Below, piece by piece: positions 9,177-18,245 of a DNA stretch of 64,000 bases. The stretch's first letter is position 1, and every line of letters starts with the position of its first letter. The position numbers and the translations under genes are program-made. The DNA is from Pseudoalteromonas citrea (GTDB lineage Bacteria; Pseudomonadota; Gammaproteobacteria; Enterobacterales; Alteromonadaceae): assembly GCF_000238375.3 (NCBI RefSeq), contig NZ_AHBZ03000021.1, positions 248,001 to 312,000 of the forward strand, written 5' to 3'. The notes beneath the pieces are model-generated. The model saw only the letters and a program-made list of their open reading frames with translations. It made no database searches and was not told where the DNA came from.

Positions 9177-9194
9177 TTATGGTTAAAACCATAA
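9177..9194. promoter_or_regulatory. Palindromic operator candidate before the AhpD-araC operon
   Basis: TTATGGTT, two bases, AACCATAA: a perfect 18-bp dyad placed directly before the AAGGA ribosome-binding site of the AhpD-like gene. A bound dimeric regulator would cover the 5' leader. As RNA it could also fold into a hairpin abutting the ribosome-binding site. Confidence 0.5.
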
Positions 9195-9418
9195 AGTAAC
9201 CCAGACGCTATCTAAATTTATTGAATAAAATCGACATCGATCATATCGATAAGACTTAGATGAATTACAAAGATAATTAGGAACAAGAAATGAAAATTTA
9301 CACCGGATGTTCATTCAGCCCCAAGAATTACGCACTCAAAGGGCTGGCATCATGGTCCAGTACATTACTTAGAAAGTTACTCTGAGCCTAAGGAAGCCAA
9401 TACACCTTGGTAAAAGTG

Positions 9419-10714
9419 TCACTCAGCTAAGCACTGCATCACTTGGTCGTTTACTGTCTCTATTGCTGGCGGCTTCTTTAACGCATCGTACTGTGCCATG
9501 AGCCAACTATCGAACAAAGAAAATGACTCATACTCATACAATGCCTGTATTGCGCTATGCACAGAAAGCCCCATTAGCTCAAACAACTTCATCTGTGCTT
9601 GCCACTCGTTTTCAGGGACAGCATATTTTAAGCCATGTTTATTAATCTGTGCACGTTCATACGTACGCTTTATAAATATCAAACCATTGCTCGTGACTGC
9701 ATCGTAATTAGATAACTCTACTTCGGTCTGTGGTTTATCATCTTTTGGAAACTTAAATATAAAGTCAGCACTTTGCGGATTGACGTACTCAAAGCTCACT
9801 TTCTCTCCACCCTTTAATACTGCTTTATGTGGTAAAAAGGTCAGAGGAATATTTAAGCTACACTCACTCTCAGTAAGGTAAACTGAATCATAAACTTTAA
9901 TGTCTGTGGTGAGTTTCAAGCGGTAGCCCGTTTCGAACCCCTCAGGTATAAGCTGCGCTCCTGAAAATGCGCTGGTGTCACCCTCATACAATGCACGCGA
10001 TTGGTTTATATCCAATTTAAAAAACTCACCCAATAAATGATCAGGTTCAACTTCGTTAACTAGCCAAGACTTTAAAGACACCTCTTCAGGGATCAGAACA
10101 CCTGAAGGTTTTAAATATTGAGATAAATGTGCAAAAATAAAGACTTGAGGCTCTCGTTTCAGTAATGCGGTCATCGTTTCAGATATAATAATATCAAATA
10201 ATTGCGGCTCTGTAGCTTGCCATTCAGTCGCATCTGCACACACAACGTCTATAATATTACTCGCCACATCAAAGTGATTAATTAGCGCTTGTACCGCAGC
10301 AACATTTTCAGAATGAATATCAATAAGCGTTGCTTTGACCCTATCTAACTTTAGTACGCAAAGTAGTGGGAGCAGCAAAGTAGCATATGGACCAGTGCCA
10401 GCGTAAAGCACATGGATGTCATCATCACTGGCATTTAGCCTATCCTCAATCGCTCGCTTCACCCCTTGCATAAACTTTTGACTACGTAGCGTTTCTTGTA
10501 AACACTTCGCTGCTTGTACAGGTGAAATCGCTACCCCCTTTGCCGTTTTCGCATCGTCCCAATCATTCATATCATAATCAGCATAAACCCCGGTTTTATC
10601 CGATAAGTAATTCAATAGGTCGTTAATATAAGGGGTCATTGTGCCCGCACAGGGCGCTTCATACAGTAACTGAGTTACTGCCATTTTATATTTGTCAAGA
10701 CTAACGTTTTCCAT
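9419..10714 (-). CDS. Class I SAM-dependent methyltransferase, PRMT-like
   Basis: A 431-residue protein. A Rossmann methyltransferase core follows an N-terminal extension of about 95 residues. Motif I is HVLYAGTGPYATLL (about 102-115), followed by an acidic post-I strand (LIDIHSEN). The segment IISETMTALLKREPQVFIF resembles the double-E loop of protein arginine methyltransferases, and LKPSGVLIPEEVSL matches their motif III region. The C-terminal half is beta-rich, as in PRMTs. The ATG at 10714 follows GGGTGAG and is preferred to the in-frame TTG at 10738. The acceptor is unknown (protein arginine or a small molecule). It is monocistronic. Confidence 0.7.
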   Translation of the reverse strand: MENVSLDKYKMAVTQLLYEAPCAGTMTPYINDLLNYLSDKTGVYADYDMNDWDDAKTAKGVAISPVQAAKCLQETLRSQKFMQGVKRAIEDRLNASDDDIHVLYAGTGPYATLLLPLLCVLKLDRVKATLIDIHSENVAAVQALINHFDVASNIIDVVCADATEWQATEPQLFDIIISETMTALLKREPQVFIFAHLSQYLKPSGVLIPEEVSLKSWLVNEVEPDHLLGEFFKLDINQSRALYEGDTSAFSGAQLIPEGFETGYRLKLTTDIKVYDSVYLTESECSLNIPLTFLPHKAVLKGGEKVSFEYVNPQSADFIFKFPKDDKPQTEVELSNYDAVTSNGLIFIKRTYERAQINKHGLKYAVPENEWQAQMKLFELMGLSVHSAIQALYEYESFSLFDSWLMAQYDALKKPPAIETVNDQVMQCLAE

Positions 10715-10824
10715 ACTCACCCTTTCCAATATACGCAATTATTATATAAATATTTAATCTATCAAAATATGCAACAATAGCTATTACAGCCGCTTACACT
10801 GAACTGGGTAGTATAGTAAGCATA

Positions 10825-13800
10825 CTACCTATTTAAAAGCTCACTCAAATTAGTCAAACGCCCTGCAATTACATGAATAACTTCGCCTTCTTTTTCAACT
10901 ATTCCCTGTACCTCTAATAACTTAGCACTCAAGTAAGCCTGTTTTTGTGCTCTGGCAGTGCCTGCCCATATCACCACATTAATATTTCCACTATCATCTT
11001 CTAAGGTAAAAAAAGTCACCCCTTTGGCGGTACCTGGTGACTGCTTCCCTGTTACCAGGCCAATCACTTTTACCCACGATTTATGCTGTAAATTAATCAA
11101 ATCGCGCGCTCGGGTAAAACGTGTTAACTGCCCTGACTCTTCCAATAATGTGATAGGGTGCTTATTTAAAGTTAAGCCAACAGCTTGGTAATCTTCTAAT
11201 AAATTATCAGCTTCAGTTGCCTCACCTACCGGTGCCCTTAACGTTTTACCTTGTGTTTCATCTAGTGCTCGATGGTTATCTATGCCCTTAAATAAAGGCA
11301 GCTCCGTTTCTTTATTCATAATTTCCCAGCGCGCACTATAACGACCATCAGTAAATGCATGTAGCGCATTTGCTGATGCCAAAACAGACATTGTCCCTTG
11401 TCCATACCCCATATTTTGTAACTGTGCACAACTGATGTAGCCTTTTTCTGGTCTTTGCGCTACAAGCGCTTTGCCAATAATACTTCTAAGCCCTTTTATT
11501 AACCTTAGCCCTAACCGAATCACAAGCTGTCCCTCACTTTCACAAACACTGTGATCGTAATTTGAGTGATTAATACAGATTGGTAATATCATGACATGAT
11601 GACGCTTAGCATCTTGGCATAGCTGTGACGCACTATAAAACCCCATGGGCAAGCTATTTAATAATGAACAGTAAAAAAAAGCGGGGTAATAATACTTTAA
11701 CCAAGCAGAAACATACGCCAATACAGCAAATGACGCAGAATGACTTTCAGGAAAACCATATTCACCAAAGCCACATATTTGTGCAAAAATTTGTTCTGCA
11801 TATGCCGTGCTATAACCTTTTTTCTGCATCCCTGTGATCAATTTATTTTTAAATCGCATCAATTCACCAGATTTTTTCCATGCGGCCATAGCACGGCGTA
11901 ATTGATCCGCCTCTCCTCCGCTAAAACCCGCAGCAACCATAGCTAATTTAATCACTTGTTCTTGAAATATGGGTACACCCATCGTCCGAGACAGTACTTC
12001 TTCTACCTCTTTTGAAGGGTAAGTGACTGGCTCTTGACCATTACGGCGTTTTAAAAAAGGATGTACCATGTCACCCTGAATAGGTCCAGGTCGAACGATC
12101 GCAATTTGGATCACCAGATCATAATAACAAGCAGGCTTCAAACGCGGTAACATGCTCATTTGTGCACGTGATTCTATTTGAAAAACACCAACAGTATCTG
12201 CACTTTGTAACATACCATACACCTGAGCATCATCTTGCAACCGTGTTATATCTGCGATTTCCCAGCGGTGCCCTAAGTGCAACTCTATTTGCTGAAACGC
12301 TTTGCGGATCGCACTCAGCATCCCCAGTGCTAATACATCCACTTTTAATAATGACAAGCTTTCTAGATCATCTTTATCCCATTGGATCACACTACGCTCA
12401 GCCATACTGGCATTCTCTACAGGCACAAGTTCATATAAAGGCCCTGCCGAGATCACAAAACCACCCACATGCTGTGATAGATGCCTAGGAAAGCCAATAA
12501 TTTCATCCACCAATTCAATAAACTGTTGACCTTGAACACTGTTTGGATCTAAACCTAAAGTCACAATTTGCGTTTGCCAATGTAGGCTCTTATCACGGCG
12601 ATTAATATTTTTAATAAAATATTCTAACTGAGTGGTATCTATACCCAATGCCTTACCCACATCGCGTATCGCACTTTTAAAGCGGTAACTCACCACCGTT
12701 GCAGCTAATGCAGCGCGCTCTCGACCATACTTTTTATAAATATATTGAATAACCTCTTCTCTGCGTTCATGTTCAAAATCAACATCTATATCTGGCGGCT
12801 CATTTCTCTCTTTACTAATAAAGCGCTCAAAGAGTACAGAGATCTGCCGAGGGTCTACGGAAGTAATTTCTAAGCAATAACATACAACAGAATTAGCTGC
12901 CGACCCCCGTCCTTGATATAAAATACCTTGTTGTTTAGCAAACATAACAACATCATGAATGGTAAGAAAAAAATGCGCATAGTTGAGTTCATCAATTAAG
13001 TGCAACTCTTTCATTATTATCTTTTCAATATTATCAGGAACACCGCCAGGAAAACGACACTGTTTACCCTGTTCCACTAAAGTGCGTAAATACTCTATTG
13101 CAGTCTTAGACTTTGGCACTAATTCACTGGGATACTCATAACACAATGTTTCGAGAGAAAATGTACACTGCTGTGCTATAACATGAGTGTTTTCTATCCA
13201 CTGCGCTTTAAAAAGCTTTATAAGCTTTGATTTACTTCTTAATGAGCGTTCCATATTACACAGTAATTCTACGCCGATTTTTTCAACGCAAACCCCTCTT
13301 TTTATCGCACTGAGTACATGTTGCAGCCGCTGCCTTGTCGCGCTATGCATTAGTACGCCACCACATGCGCTAATTGGTAATGAATAGCGCTCACTTAATA
13401 TTTCACAATGTGCTAAATACACCTCGTCATTATGTAATAAGTGCCTCTGTGCACCAATCCATAAACGTACACCATGATGTTTTTTCAACCATTCAGCCCA
13501 ATGGTGGTCACGCTCAGTGAAACTAGGTAGCCATATTACAATGCCATGTTTTATCGACATTAAATCCCATAAAGCTAATTCATATTGGCCTTTTTCGCTG
13601 CGTTTACGGGCATTACTTATCACTCGACATAGTTCGGCATAGGCTATGCGGTCTGGACATATCACAACAATTTTTAAATCTTCAAAACACAATACGCTAC
13701 CAATGATCAACTTTACACCAAGCTGATACTTTTTTATGGCAGTATGCGCTCGAACCACCCCAGCCACTGAACATTCATCACAAATAGCAATCGCCTCATA

Positions 13801-13896
13801 GCCTAAAAAATCAGCCTGTTTAACCAGCTCTTCAGGATGTGAAGCACCTTGTAAAAATGAAAAATTACTTTGGCAAAATAACTCGGCGTAACGCAT
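10825..13896 (-). CDS. dnaE2: Error-prone DNA polymerase III alpha subunit DnaE2 (ImuC)
   Basis: The 1023-residue protein is a C-family polymerase of DnaE2/ImuC length. It begins with a PHP domain (AELFCQSNFSFLQGASHPEE), followed by the palm with PPDIDVDFEHERREEVIQY (the catalytic acidic pair), then GFPESHSASFAVLAYVSAWLKYYYP, which is characteristic of DnaE2. An OB-fold lies near the C-terminus. It is the catalytic polymerase of the ImuA-ImuB-DnaE2 mutasome that carries out SOS mutagenesis and lesion bypass. Its start codon overlaps the imuB stop (TGATG), and it is the last gene of the LexA-controlled operon. Confidence 0.97.
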   Translation of the reverse strand: MRYAELFCQSNFSFLQGASHPEELVKQADFLGYEAIAICDECSVAGVVRAHTAIKKYQLGVKLIIGSVLCFEDLKIVVICPDRIAYAELCRVISNARKRSEKGQYELALWDLMSIKHGIVIWLPSFTERDHHWAEWLKKHHGVRLWIGAQRHLLHNDEVYLAHCEILSERYSLPISACGGVLMHSATRQRLQHVLSAIKRGVCVEKIGVELLCNMERSLRSKSKLIKLFKAQWIENTHVIAQQCTFSLETLCYEYPSELVPKSKTAIEYLRTLVEQGKQCRFPGGVPDNIEKIIMKELHLIDELNYAHFFLTIHDVVMFAKQQGILYQGRGSAANSVVCYCLEITSVDPRQISVLFERFISKERNEPPDIDVDFEHERREEVIQYIYKKYGRERAALAATVVSYRFKSAIRDVGKALGIDTTQLEYFIKNINRRDKSLHWQTQIVTLGLDPNSVQGQQFIELVDEIIGFPRHLSQHVGGFVISAGPLYELVPVENASMAERSVIQWDKDDLESLSLLKVDVLALGMLSAIRKAFQQIELHLGHRWEIADITRLQDDAQVYGMLQSADTVGVFQIESRAQMSMLPRLKPACYYDLVIQIAIVRPGPIQGDMVHPFLKRRNGQEPVTYPSKEVEEVLSRTMGVPIFQEQVIKLAMVAAGFSGGEADQLRRAMAAWKKSGELMRFKNKLITGMQKKGYSTAYAEQIFAQICGFGEYGFPESHSASFAVLAYVSAWLKYYYPAFFYCSLLNSLPMGFYSASQLCQDAKRHHVMILPICINHSNYDHSVCESEGQLVIRLGLRLIKGLRSIIGKALVAQRPEKGYISCAQLQNMGYGQGTMSVLASANALHAFTDGRYSARWEIMNKETELPLFKGIDNHRALDETQGKTLRAPVGEATEADNLLEDYQAVGLTLNKHPITLLEESGQLTRFTRARDLINLQHKSWVKVIGLVTGKQSPGTAKGVTFFTLEDDSGNINVVIWAGTARAQKQAYLSAKLLEVQGIVEKEGEVIHVIAGRLTNLSELLNR

Positions 13897-15299
13897 CAGT
13901 GAAACACACCGTGTATATACCAGTGCTGGGTAGGATCTCTAAATACCCATAACCAACGACCTGCCTGGTCTTTTGCTACAAAGTAGTCTCTAATCATAGG
14001 ATCTGCGTCCCACCAACCCGTGGCAATACGCTCAGGACCTTGTTGAACTTGTATTTCTTCGAGTAAAGGTTGAGGGTGTGCAAGCAACATTGTTGGCCTA
14101 ACTAACCCAGGTTCTCGTATCAAGCTGCTACAAGGGTGTAATGGTGCAATAAAGCCACTGGCCTTTTCTGGTCGATGATCAGCATAAACTTGTATTCCCT
14201 GTATCGCTTCCTCTCCTAACTTAGCTTGTAAAGTCGATATAAGAGATGCTGCACAGCTGGCTTCTTGTTGCTGTGAAAATAAATCTCCACACACTTTTTG
14301 GCGTTCCGTAATACGTTGCGCATTTAAGGTGATCCCTTGTACTGGCGATGCTATCTGGCTATTTAACAACACGAATTCACTCAGCGTGAGCCACTTTACA
14401 GCCCGATACTCACCAGCTTTGGCATGTACATTTAACACAAGCGGTACATGATCCCTTTGCTGCAACTCAATCTCCAACTCGTAAGCCACTTTGTCACGAC
14501 TTAACAAAAAATCTTCTAGTTGCAGTAATAATTTATGTAAGGGTTTACTGAGCCAAGCAATATTATCAAGCTCAAAAAGCAGCTCTAAGTAGCGTGAAAA
14601 ACACTCTGGAGGCTGATAAAAATTAACCGGCTCTTTAAATTGCCCCAACAAACGACCGACATAGTGAACTAACTGCGCATCAAAGCGCTTTGCTAATTGC
14701 GCCATCGAAATAGTGAGTAATGCTTCAAACGTGTGTACACCTACCCTAGTTAGTTGTTCACTTATCGTATGAGGTAAATCACTCTCATACAAAGCGCGTG
14801 ATTTCACTTTATGTAATAGCATATGACGGTCTTCGGATATCACATTCGCAGCATTTTTTGCCAATAATTGAGCCGCCAATGGTGAATAACCACTTGCATA
14901 GTTGTAATGTACATCTAAACGCTTTAACACCACTTGAATACATTGCCAATATGCCTCCAAGCTCTGATATAAATTCAGCATATTACTGACTCGCAATAAT
15001 ATGCTGTTATGCGATACAAAGCTTATATCTGACGTTACTTGATATAAACTATGTGCAATTTCTTTTAATTTATTTTTTTCAAACAGTTGATCATAAGGCT
15101 GAACATGTAAATGCCGACATAATGCAGCTGCTGCACCTAAACCCAAGCCAACACTTATCCCCTGAGCACGTGCTTTACCACACGCTTGCACAATGCGGTT
15201 ATCATTGGCATCAACAATGATCACAGGTTGCTCACTGCTTGCACAAAACGTGCTATCTAATTGCAACTGGGTAAAATGTAAGTGTATACACAGCGTCAT
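13896..15299 (-). CDS. imuB: ImuB, catalytically inactive Y-family polymerase
   Basis: A 467-residue protein of the ImuB family: a Y-family polymerase fold that acts as the hub of the mutasome, contacting the beta clamp, ImuA and DnaE2. The N-terminus (CIHLHFTQLQLDS) lacks the normal acidic metal-binding residues of DinB-type enzymes, in keeping with a structural role. The region PVIIVDANDNRIVQACGKARAQG aligns with the fingers. Start and stop overlap imuA and dnaE2, indicating tight translational coupling. Confidence 0.95.
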   Translation of the reverse strand: MTLCIHLHFTQLQLDSTFCASSEQPVIIVDANDNRIVQACGKARAQGISVGLGLGAAAALCRHLHVQPYDQLFEKNKLKEIAHSLYQVTSDISFVSHNSILLRVSNMLNLYQSLEAYWQCIQVVLKRLDVHYNYASGYSPLAAQLLAKNAANVISEDRHMLLHKVKSRALYESDLPHTISEQLTRVGVHTFEALLTISMAQLAKRFDAQLVHYVGRLLGQFKEPVNFYQPPECFSRYLELLFELDNIAWLSKPLHKLLLQLEDFLLSRDKVAYELEIELQQRDHVPLVLNVHAKAGEYRAVKWLTLSEFVLLNSQIASPVQGITLNAQRITERQKVCGDLFSQQQEASCAASLISTLQAKLGEEAIQGIQVYADHRPEKASGFIAPLHPCSSLIREPGLVRPTMLLAHPQPLLEEIQVQQGPERIATGWWDADPMIRDYFVAKDQAGRWLWVFRDPTQHWYIHGVFH

Positions 15300-15976
15300 A
15301 TTGAGACCTGTTGCCGGTGCTCTAGTAACGAGATCACTTTGTCTTCTTTGGCAGGTTGATATAATTCAGGCCAGTAGCTTTTGAGCGTCACAACAAAACG
15401 GGCCTTTGACCAACTCCCTTTTTGTTTATTAATAACGACCTCAAGTCCCTCTCTATGAGCTGCTAACTGTAAACATAAAGAAACGGGTAATGACAAATGC
15501 GAACTGGCTTCACTACGCATCACAAACTGTAAAGCGCCTCCTTGCTCAGCAGCAAGCTGTAATCGTTTAATTTGATGTATTGCAAACCTATCCTGCCAAA
15601 GTAACACACTGCTACAGGCACCACTTTTTAAACATTGCTCTGCACTCCATAAAGCATCAAGTTCATTCTTAGGGTTAATTACCAGTATTAAGGCTGTATC
15701 AAACCCTAAATGAAATAACCCATGCCCACTCACACAGCCCGGTGGATTGATGAATACGGTTAGCCCTGTTTGCTGTTTTAAATAAGGCAGTAAGACCCTG
15801 ACTTCTCCGATACCTTGTGACGCCTGTATATCAATCACGCCATGCTTTGGTAACCCGCCATTCAAATACTCATCAAACTGCTCAATACCCGTACTCACAC
15901 GTTCAACATCACTCACCTGCTCGTTGCCATGCCATATCAACTGCTGGCGTTGTAATAGGTCAATTAAATCGTTCAT
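15296..15976 (-). CDS. imuA: ImuA, RecA-like mutasome component
   Basis: A 226-residue RecA/SulA-like ImuA protein: FDEYLNGGLPKHGVIDIQAS occupies the Walker-A position but is degenerate, and the fold continues with FINPPGCVSGHGL and LILVIN strands. ImuA modulates RecA filaments during SOS mutagenesis. The ATG at 15976 follows GAGG at good spacing. The longer frame would begin at a GTG inside the LexA box, so it is rejected. Its stop overlaps imuB by ATGA. Confidence 0.93.
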   Translation of the reverse strand: MNDLIDLLQRQQLIWHGNEQVSDVERVSTGIEQFDEYLNGGLPKHGVIDIQASQGIGEVRVLLPYLKQQTGLTVFINPPGCVSGHGLFHLGFDTALILVINPKNELDALWSAEQCLKSGACSSVLLWQDRFAIHQIKRLQLAAEQGGALQFVMRSEASSHLSLPVSLCLQLAAHREGLEVVINKQKGSWSKARFVVTLKSYWPELYQPAKEDKVISLLEHRQQVSI

Positions 15977-15996
15977 AGCCAACCTCAAAAAAAACA

Positions 15997-16012
15997 CTGT
16001 ACATAAATACAG
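15997..16012 (-). promoter_or_regulatory. LexA (SOS) box of the imuA-imuB-dnaE2 operon
   Basis: CTGTACATAAATACAG matches the gammaproteobacterial CTG-N10-CAG LexA consensus, with flanking A and T as in strong sites. It ends 20 bases before the imuA start codon, where it would overlap the promoter and block transcription until RecA-stimulated LexA cleavage. Confidence 0.93.
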
Positions 16013-16020
16013 TATAAATA

Positions 16021-16051
16021 ATCACAGCAGATCCGCAAGATCTGCTGTGAT
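16021..16051 (-). terminator. 13-bp perfect hairpin, probable terminator of the MFS gene
   Basis: ATCACAGCAGATC pairs perfectly with GATCTGCTGTGAT around a CGCAA loop. Read leftward it is followed by a TTATTTAT tract. It lies 100 bases after the MFS gene and 9 bases upstream of the LexA box, so it would insulate the SOS operon from MFS transcription. Confidence 0.65.
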
Positions 16052-16150
16052 CAAAAGTACGCCATCATTTAAAAAGAAAGGTGAATAGAATGCAGTGGTC
16101 CCTTTGCAGATGGGAACTAACCTCATGAATAATTCCCATACTCGACGAGT

Positions 16151-17389
16151 TTAAGAGTTACGAATGCACATCGCATTGTCCCTCGGCGTTCGTTCCGCAG
16201 TACGATAAATCATCAAGGTTGCTATACTGATAAATGTTGTAGCCATAAACAAGATAGGTCCACTGGCAACATCGAGTACCACACCACCAAGTAAAGGAGC
16301 TAGAGCAAACCCTAGAGAACATAACCCTGCAGCGCCAAAGTAGCTGGCTTTCAAATGTGCTGGCGCGAGTCGGTCAATATGTACATTAATATTGGAAAAC
16401 AGAATCGCTTCACTCACGCTCAGTACCAGTACACATGCCACCCAACCATAAAAATGATCAACAGGGTTAAAGACCATCATAAGTTGCGATAAAGCTAAAA
16501 TAACACCACCACAATATAAACGTGCTTGAATAGACCAATGGCGCATAAGATGAAGTAAAGGAAACTGAAAGACCACTATAACTGCCGAATTAACCACAAT
16601 CAGCATAGATACAAGTGTCGCAAGTTCGGGCACTTCTGCGCGTGCTAAATACTGAATTAAACTTGAGTCACCTTGCGCAAATACAAAATAAATCAGTAAA
16701 TTTGCTGCCAGTACTAACAAAAATACCGTATCTCTTTTTAATATACCTAACCAACTCGTAAAGTTTGGCAAAGTTGTAGTACGGACTGTTTTAACATTAT
16801 TCACTACCTTGCTGCGATGCATGATAAATAAAGCGATACATAAGCCCATGTAAGAGATAGCAGTATAAATAAAGCTAAATTGCTCTCCGTTTAACCCTGC
16901 CCATAAGCCATATAGAGGTCCTAGCGCGGCTCCCACATTGACTAAAAAATACAACATATGTAACGCCAACTCTCGATCTTTATCATCTTTGAGTTCATCA
17001 CTTAATAGCGCTTTACTCGGCGCGTCCCATAATGAGCGGGGCATCGTGGCACAAAATACCGCTAAGCAAAAGGTCCATAACGAGTCTGCAAATGCCAGCG
17101 CAGTGAATGCAAATATACCAACGAATATAGCAACATACAGTAATTTGAAACGGCCATAACGGTCTGCCAAGTTACCTGTATAAAAACCTAATAAAACAGA
17201 TACAACCGCTGATGTGGTCAGTAGCAAGCCAATTTCAGTGGCACTTAAATGATACTTTTGGTACAGAAGAACAGATAAGAAAGGCCACACCATATAATAG
17301 GTCGCCCGTACAAAAAAATTGCCTAATAACATCACCCAGACTAACGGTGTAAAATTGCTCAATTGTGCAATCACATTTCCTCTATCCAT
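16151..17389 (-). CDS. Major facilitator superfamily transporter
   Basis: A 412-residue protein with about 12 predicted membrane helices and the MFS loop 2-3 signature (GNLADRYGRFKLLY). The N-terminus (VWVMLLGNFFVRATYYMVWPFLSVLLY) resembles the MdtH/YfcJ-type drug exporters. The substrate cannot be assigned. It is flanked by its own terminator and by the deformylase terminator, so it is monocistronic. A small-molecule or drug efflux role is the best guess. Confidence 0.85.
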   Translation of the reverse strand: MDRGNVIAQLSNFTPLVWVMLLGNFFVRATYYMVWPFLSVLLYQKYHLSATEIGLLLTTSAVVSVLLGFYTGNLADRYGRFKLLYVAIFVGIFAFTALAFADSLWTFCLAVFCATMPRSLWDAPSKALLSDELKDDKDRELALHMLYFLVNVGAALGPLYGLWAGLNGEQFSFIYTAISYMGLCIALFIMHRSKVVNNVKTVRTTTLPNFTSWLGILKRDTVFLLVLAANLLIYFVFAQGDSSLIQYLARAEVPELATLVSMLIVVNSAVIVVFQFPLLHLMRHWSIQARLYCGGVILALSQLMMVFNPVDHFYGWVACVLVLSVSEAILFSNINVHIDRLAPAHLKASYFGAAGLCSLGFALAPLLGGVVLDVASGPILFMATTFISIATLMIYRTAERTPRDNAMCIRNS

Positions 17390-17753
17390 GATATATCCTC
17401 TATTGTTCTAATTATTTAGAAAACAGCTTAAAACCTAAAGCTAAGTTGAGGTAAAGAAAAACATCATATATATTTGATAACCCATCACATAATTATCAGC
17501 ACGACTTCAGAATATTCATTCTCTCTTTCCATCTTGTAAAAAATCGCACTCCGACAATTTTTTACCCTGCTGCGCTTTAGCCTACTATATTCCTCGAAGC
17601 TCAGTACCTCTCAATTAAAATTTAGATGAAAAATATTTTCATGACGTTAGTGAAAATCACAGGCACAAAAAAAGGCAGCCCATTACATAGCTGCCTTTTC
17701 AAGAAATACGACTCTGTATTACACAGTAGTCTATTCTGGCTTTATCTGGCTTA
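17390..17753. other. Intergenic: MFS promoter region and deformylase terminator
   Basis: These 364 bases lie between two minus-strand genes. They contain the rho-independent terminator of the deformylase gene at 17666-17699, and the leftward promoter of the MFS gene must lie closer to 17400. No convincing ORF was found. Confidence 0.6.
17666..17699 (-). terminator. Rho-independent terminator of the deformylase gene
   Basis: On the minus strand the stem AAAAGGCAGC/GCTGCCTTTT encloses a 10-nt loop and runs into a stretch of seven T. It lies about 55 bases beyond the deformylase stop codon. Confidence 0.88.
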
Positions 17754-18245
17754 TTATGACCATTTTTTCACTTTTTTAAGTGCCATTTTTTGTTTTAGTG
17801 GCGATAAGTAATCAATAAACAATTTGCCTTTCAAATGGTCTATTTCGTGCTGTAAGACAATTGCTAAAAACTCATCATTTTCAATCGTTACAGCATTGCC
17901 CTCTCTGTCTAGCCCTGTCACTGTTACTTTAGTAAAACGCTCTACATCAGCATAATAGCCCGGGACCGATAAACACCCCTCTTGGCCTTTTTCAATATTT
18001 TCACCTGCAACCACTTCTGGGTTTATCAAAATCAGTGGCGTATCTCTTTCCTCTGAGATATCAATAATGATGATGGCTTCTTTACGGCCGACTTGTGTAG
18101 ACGCAAGCCCAATACCATCATCGGTTGCATACATCGTCTCTAACATATCATCAATGAGCTGCTGTACAGAGCGCACATCAGTGACAGGGATTGCGGGGAT
18201 TTTTAACTTCTCATTCGGAGCTTTAAGGATCTCTAAAACGGCCAT
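17754..18245 (-). CDS. def: Peptide deformylase
   Basis: The 163-residue enzyme removes the formyl group from nascent N-terminal methionine. Two metal-binding motifs are canonical: EGCLS (QEGCLSVPGYYADVER) and HEIDHL (QHEIDHLKGKLF). Motif I reads GIGLASTQVG instead of the usual GxGLAAPQ, keeping the catalytic Gln but with ST for AP. It lacks the fmt neighbour of the main def gene, so it is probably a second, paralogous deformylase. GAGGT precedes the ATG. Confidence 0.93.
   Translation of the reverse strand: MAVLEILKAPNEKLKIPAIPVTDVRSVQQLIDDMLETMYATDDGIGLASTQVGRKEAIIIIDISEERDTPLILINPEVVAGENIEKGQEGCLSVPGYYADVERFTKVTVTGLDREGNAVTIENDEFLAIVLQHEIDHLKGKLFIDYLSPLKQKMALKKVKKWS

Noticed and set aside
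9290-9385. 31-codon ORF with AGGAAC ribosome-binding site (MKIYTGCSFSPKNYALKG...)
   Set aside because: Short, no recognisable domain, and alternative frames are equally open. It may be a gene remnant but cannot be supported.
10958-13387. Several plus-strand ORFs inside dnaE2
   Set aside because: They are antisense shadows of a well-conserved polymerase gene, without start signals.
16111-16138. TGGGAA/TTCCCA inverted repeat after the MFS stop region
   Set aside because: Weak, partly overlapping the gene end, and the stronger hairpin at 16021 explains termination.
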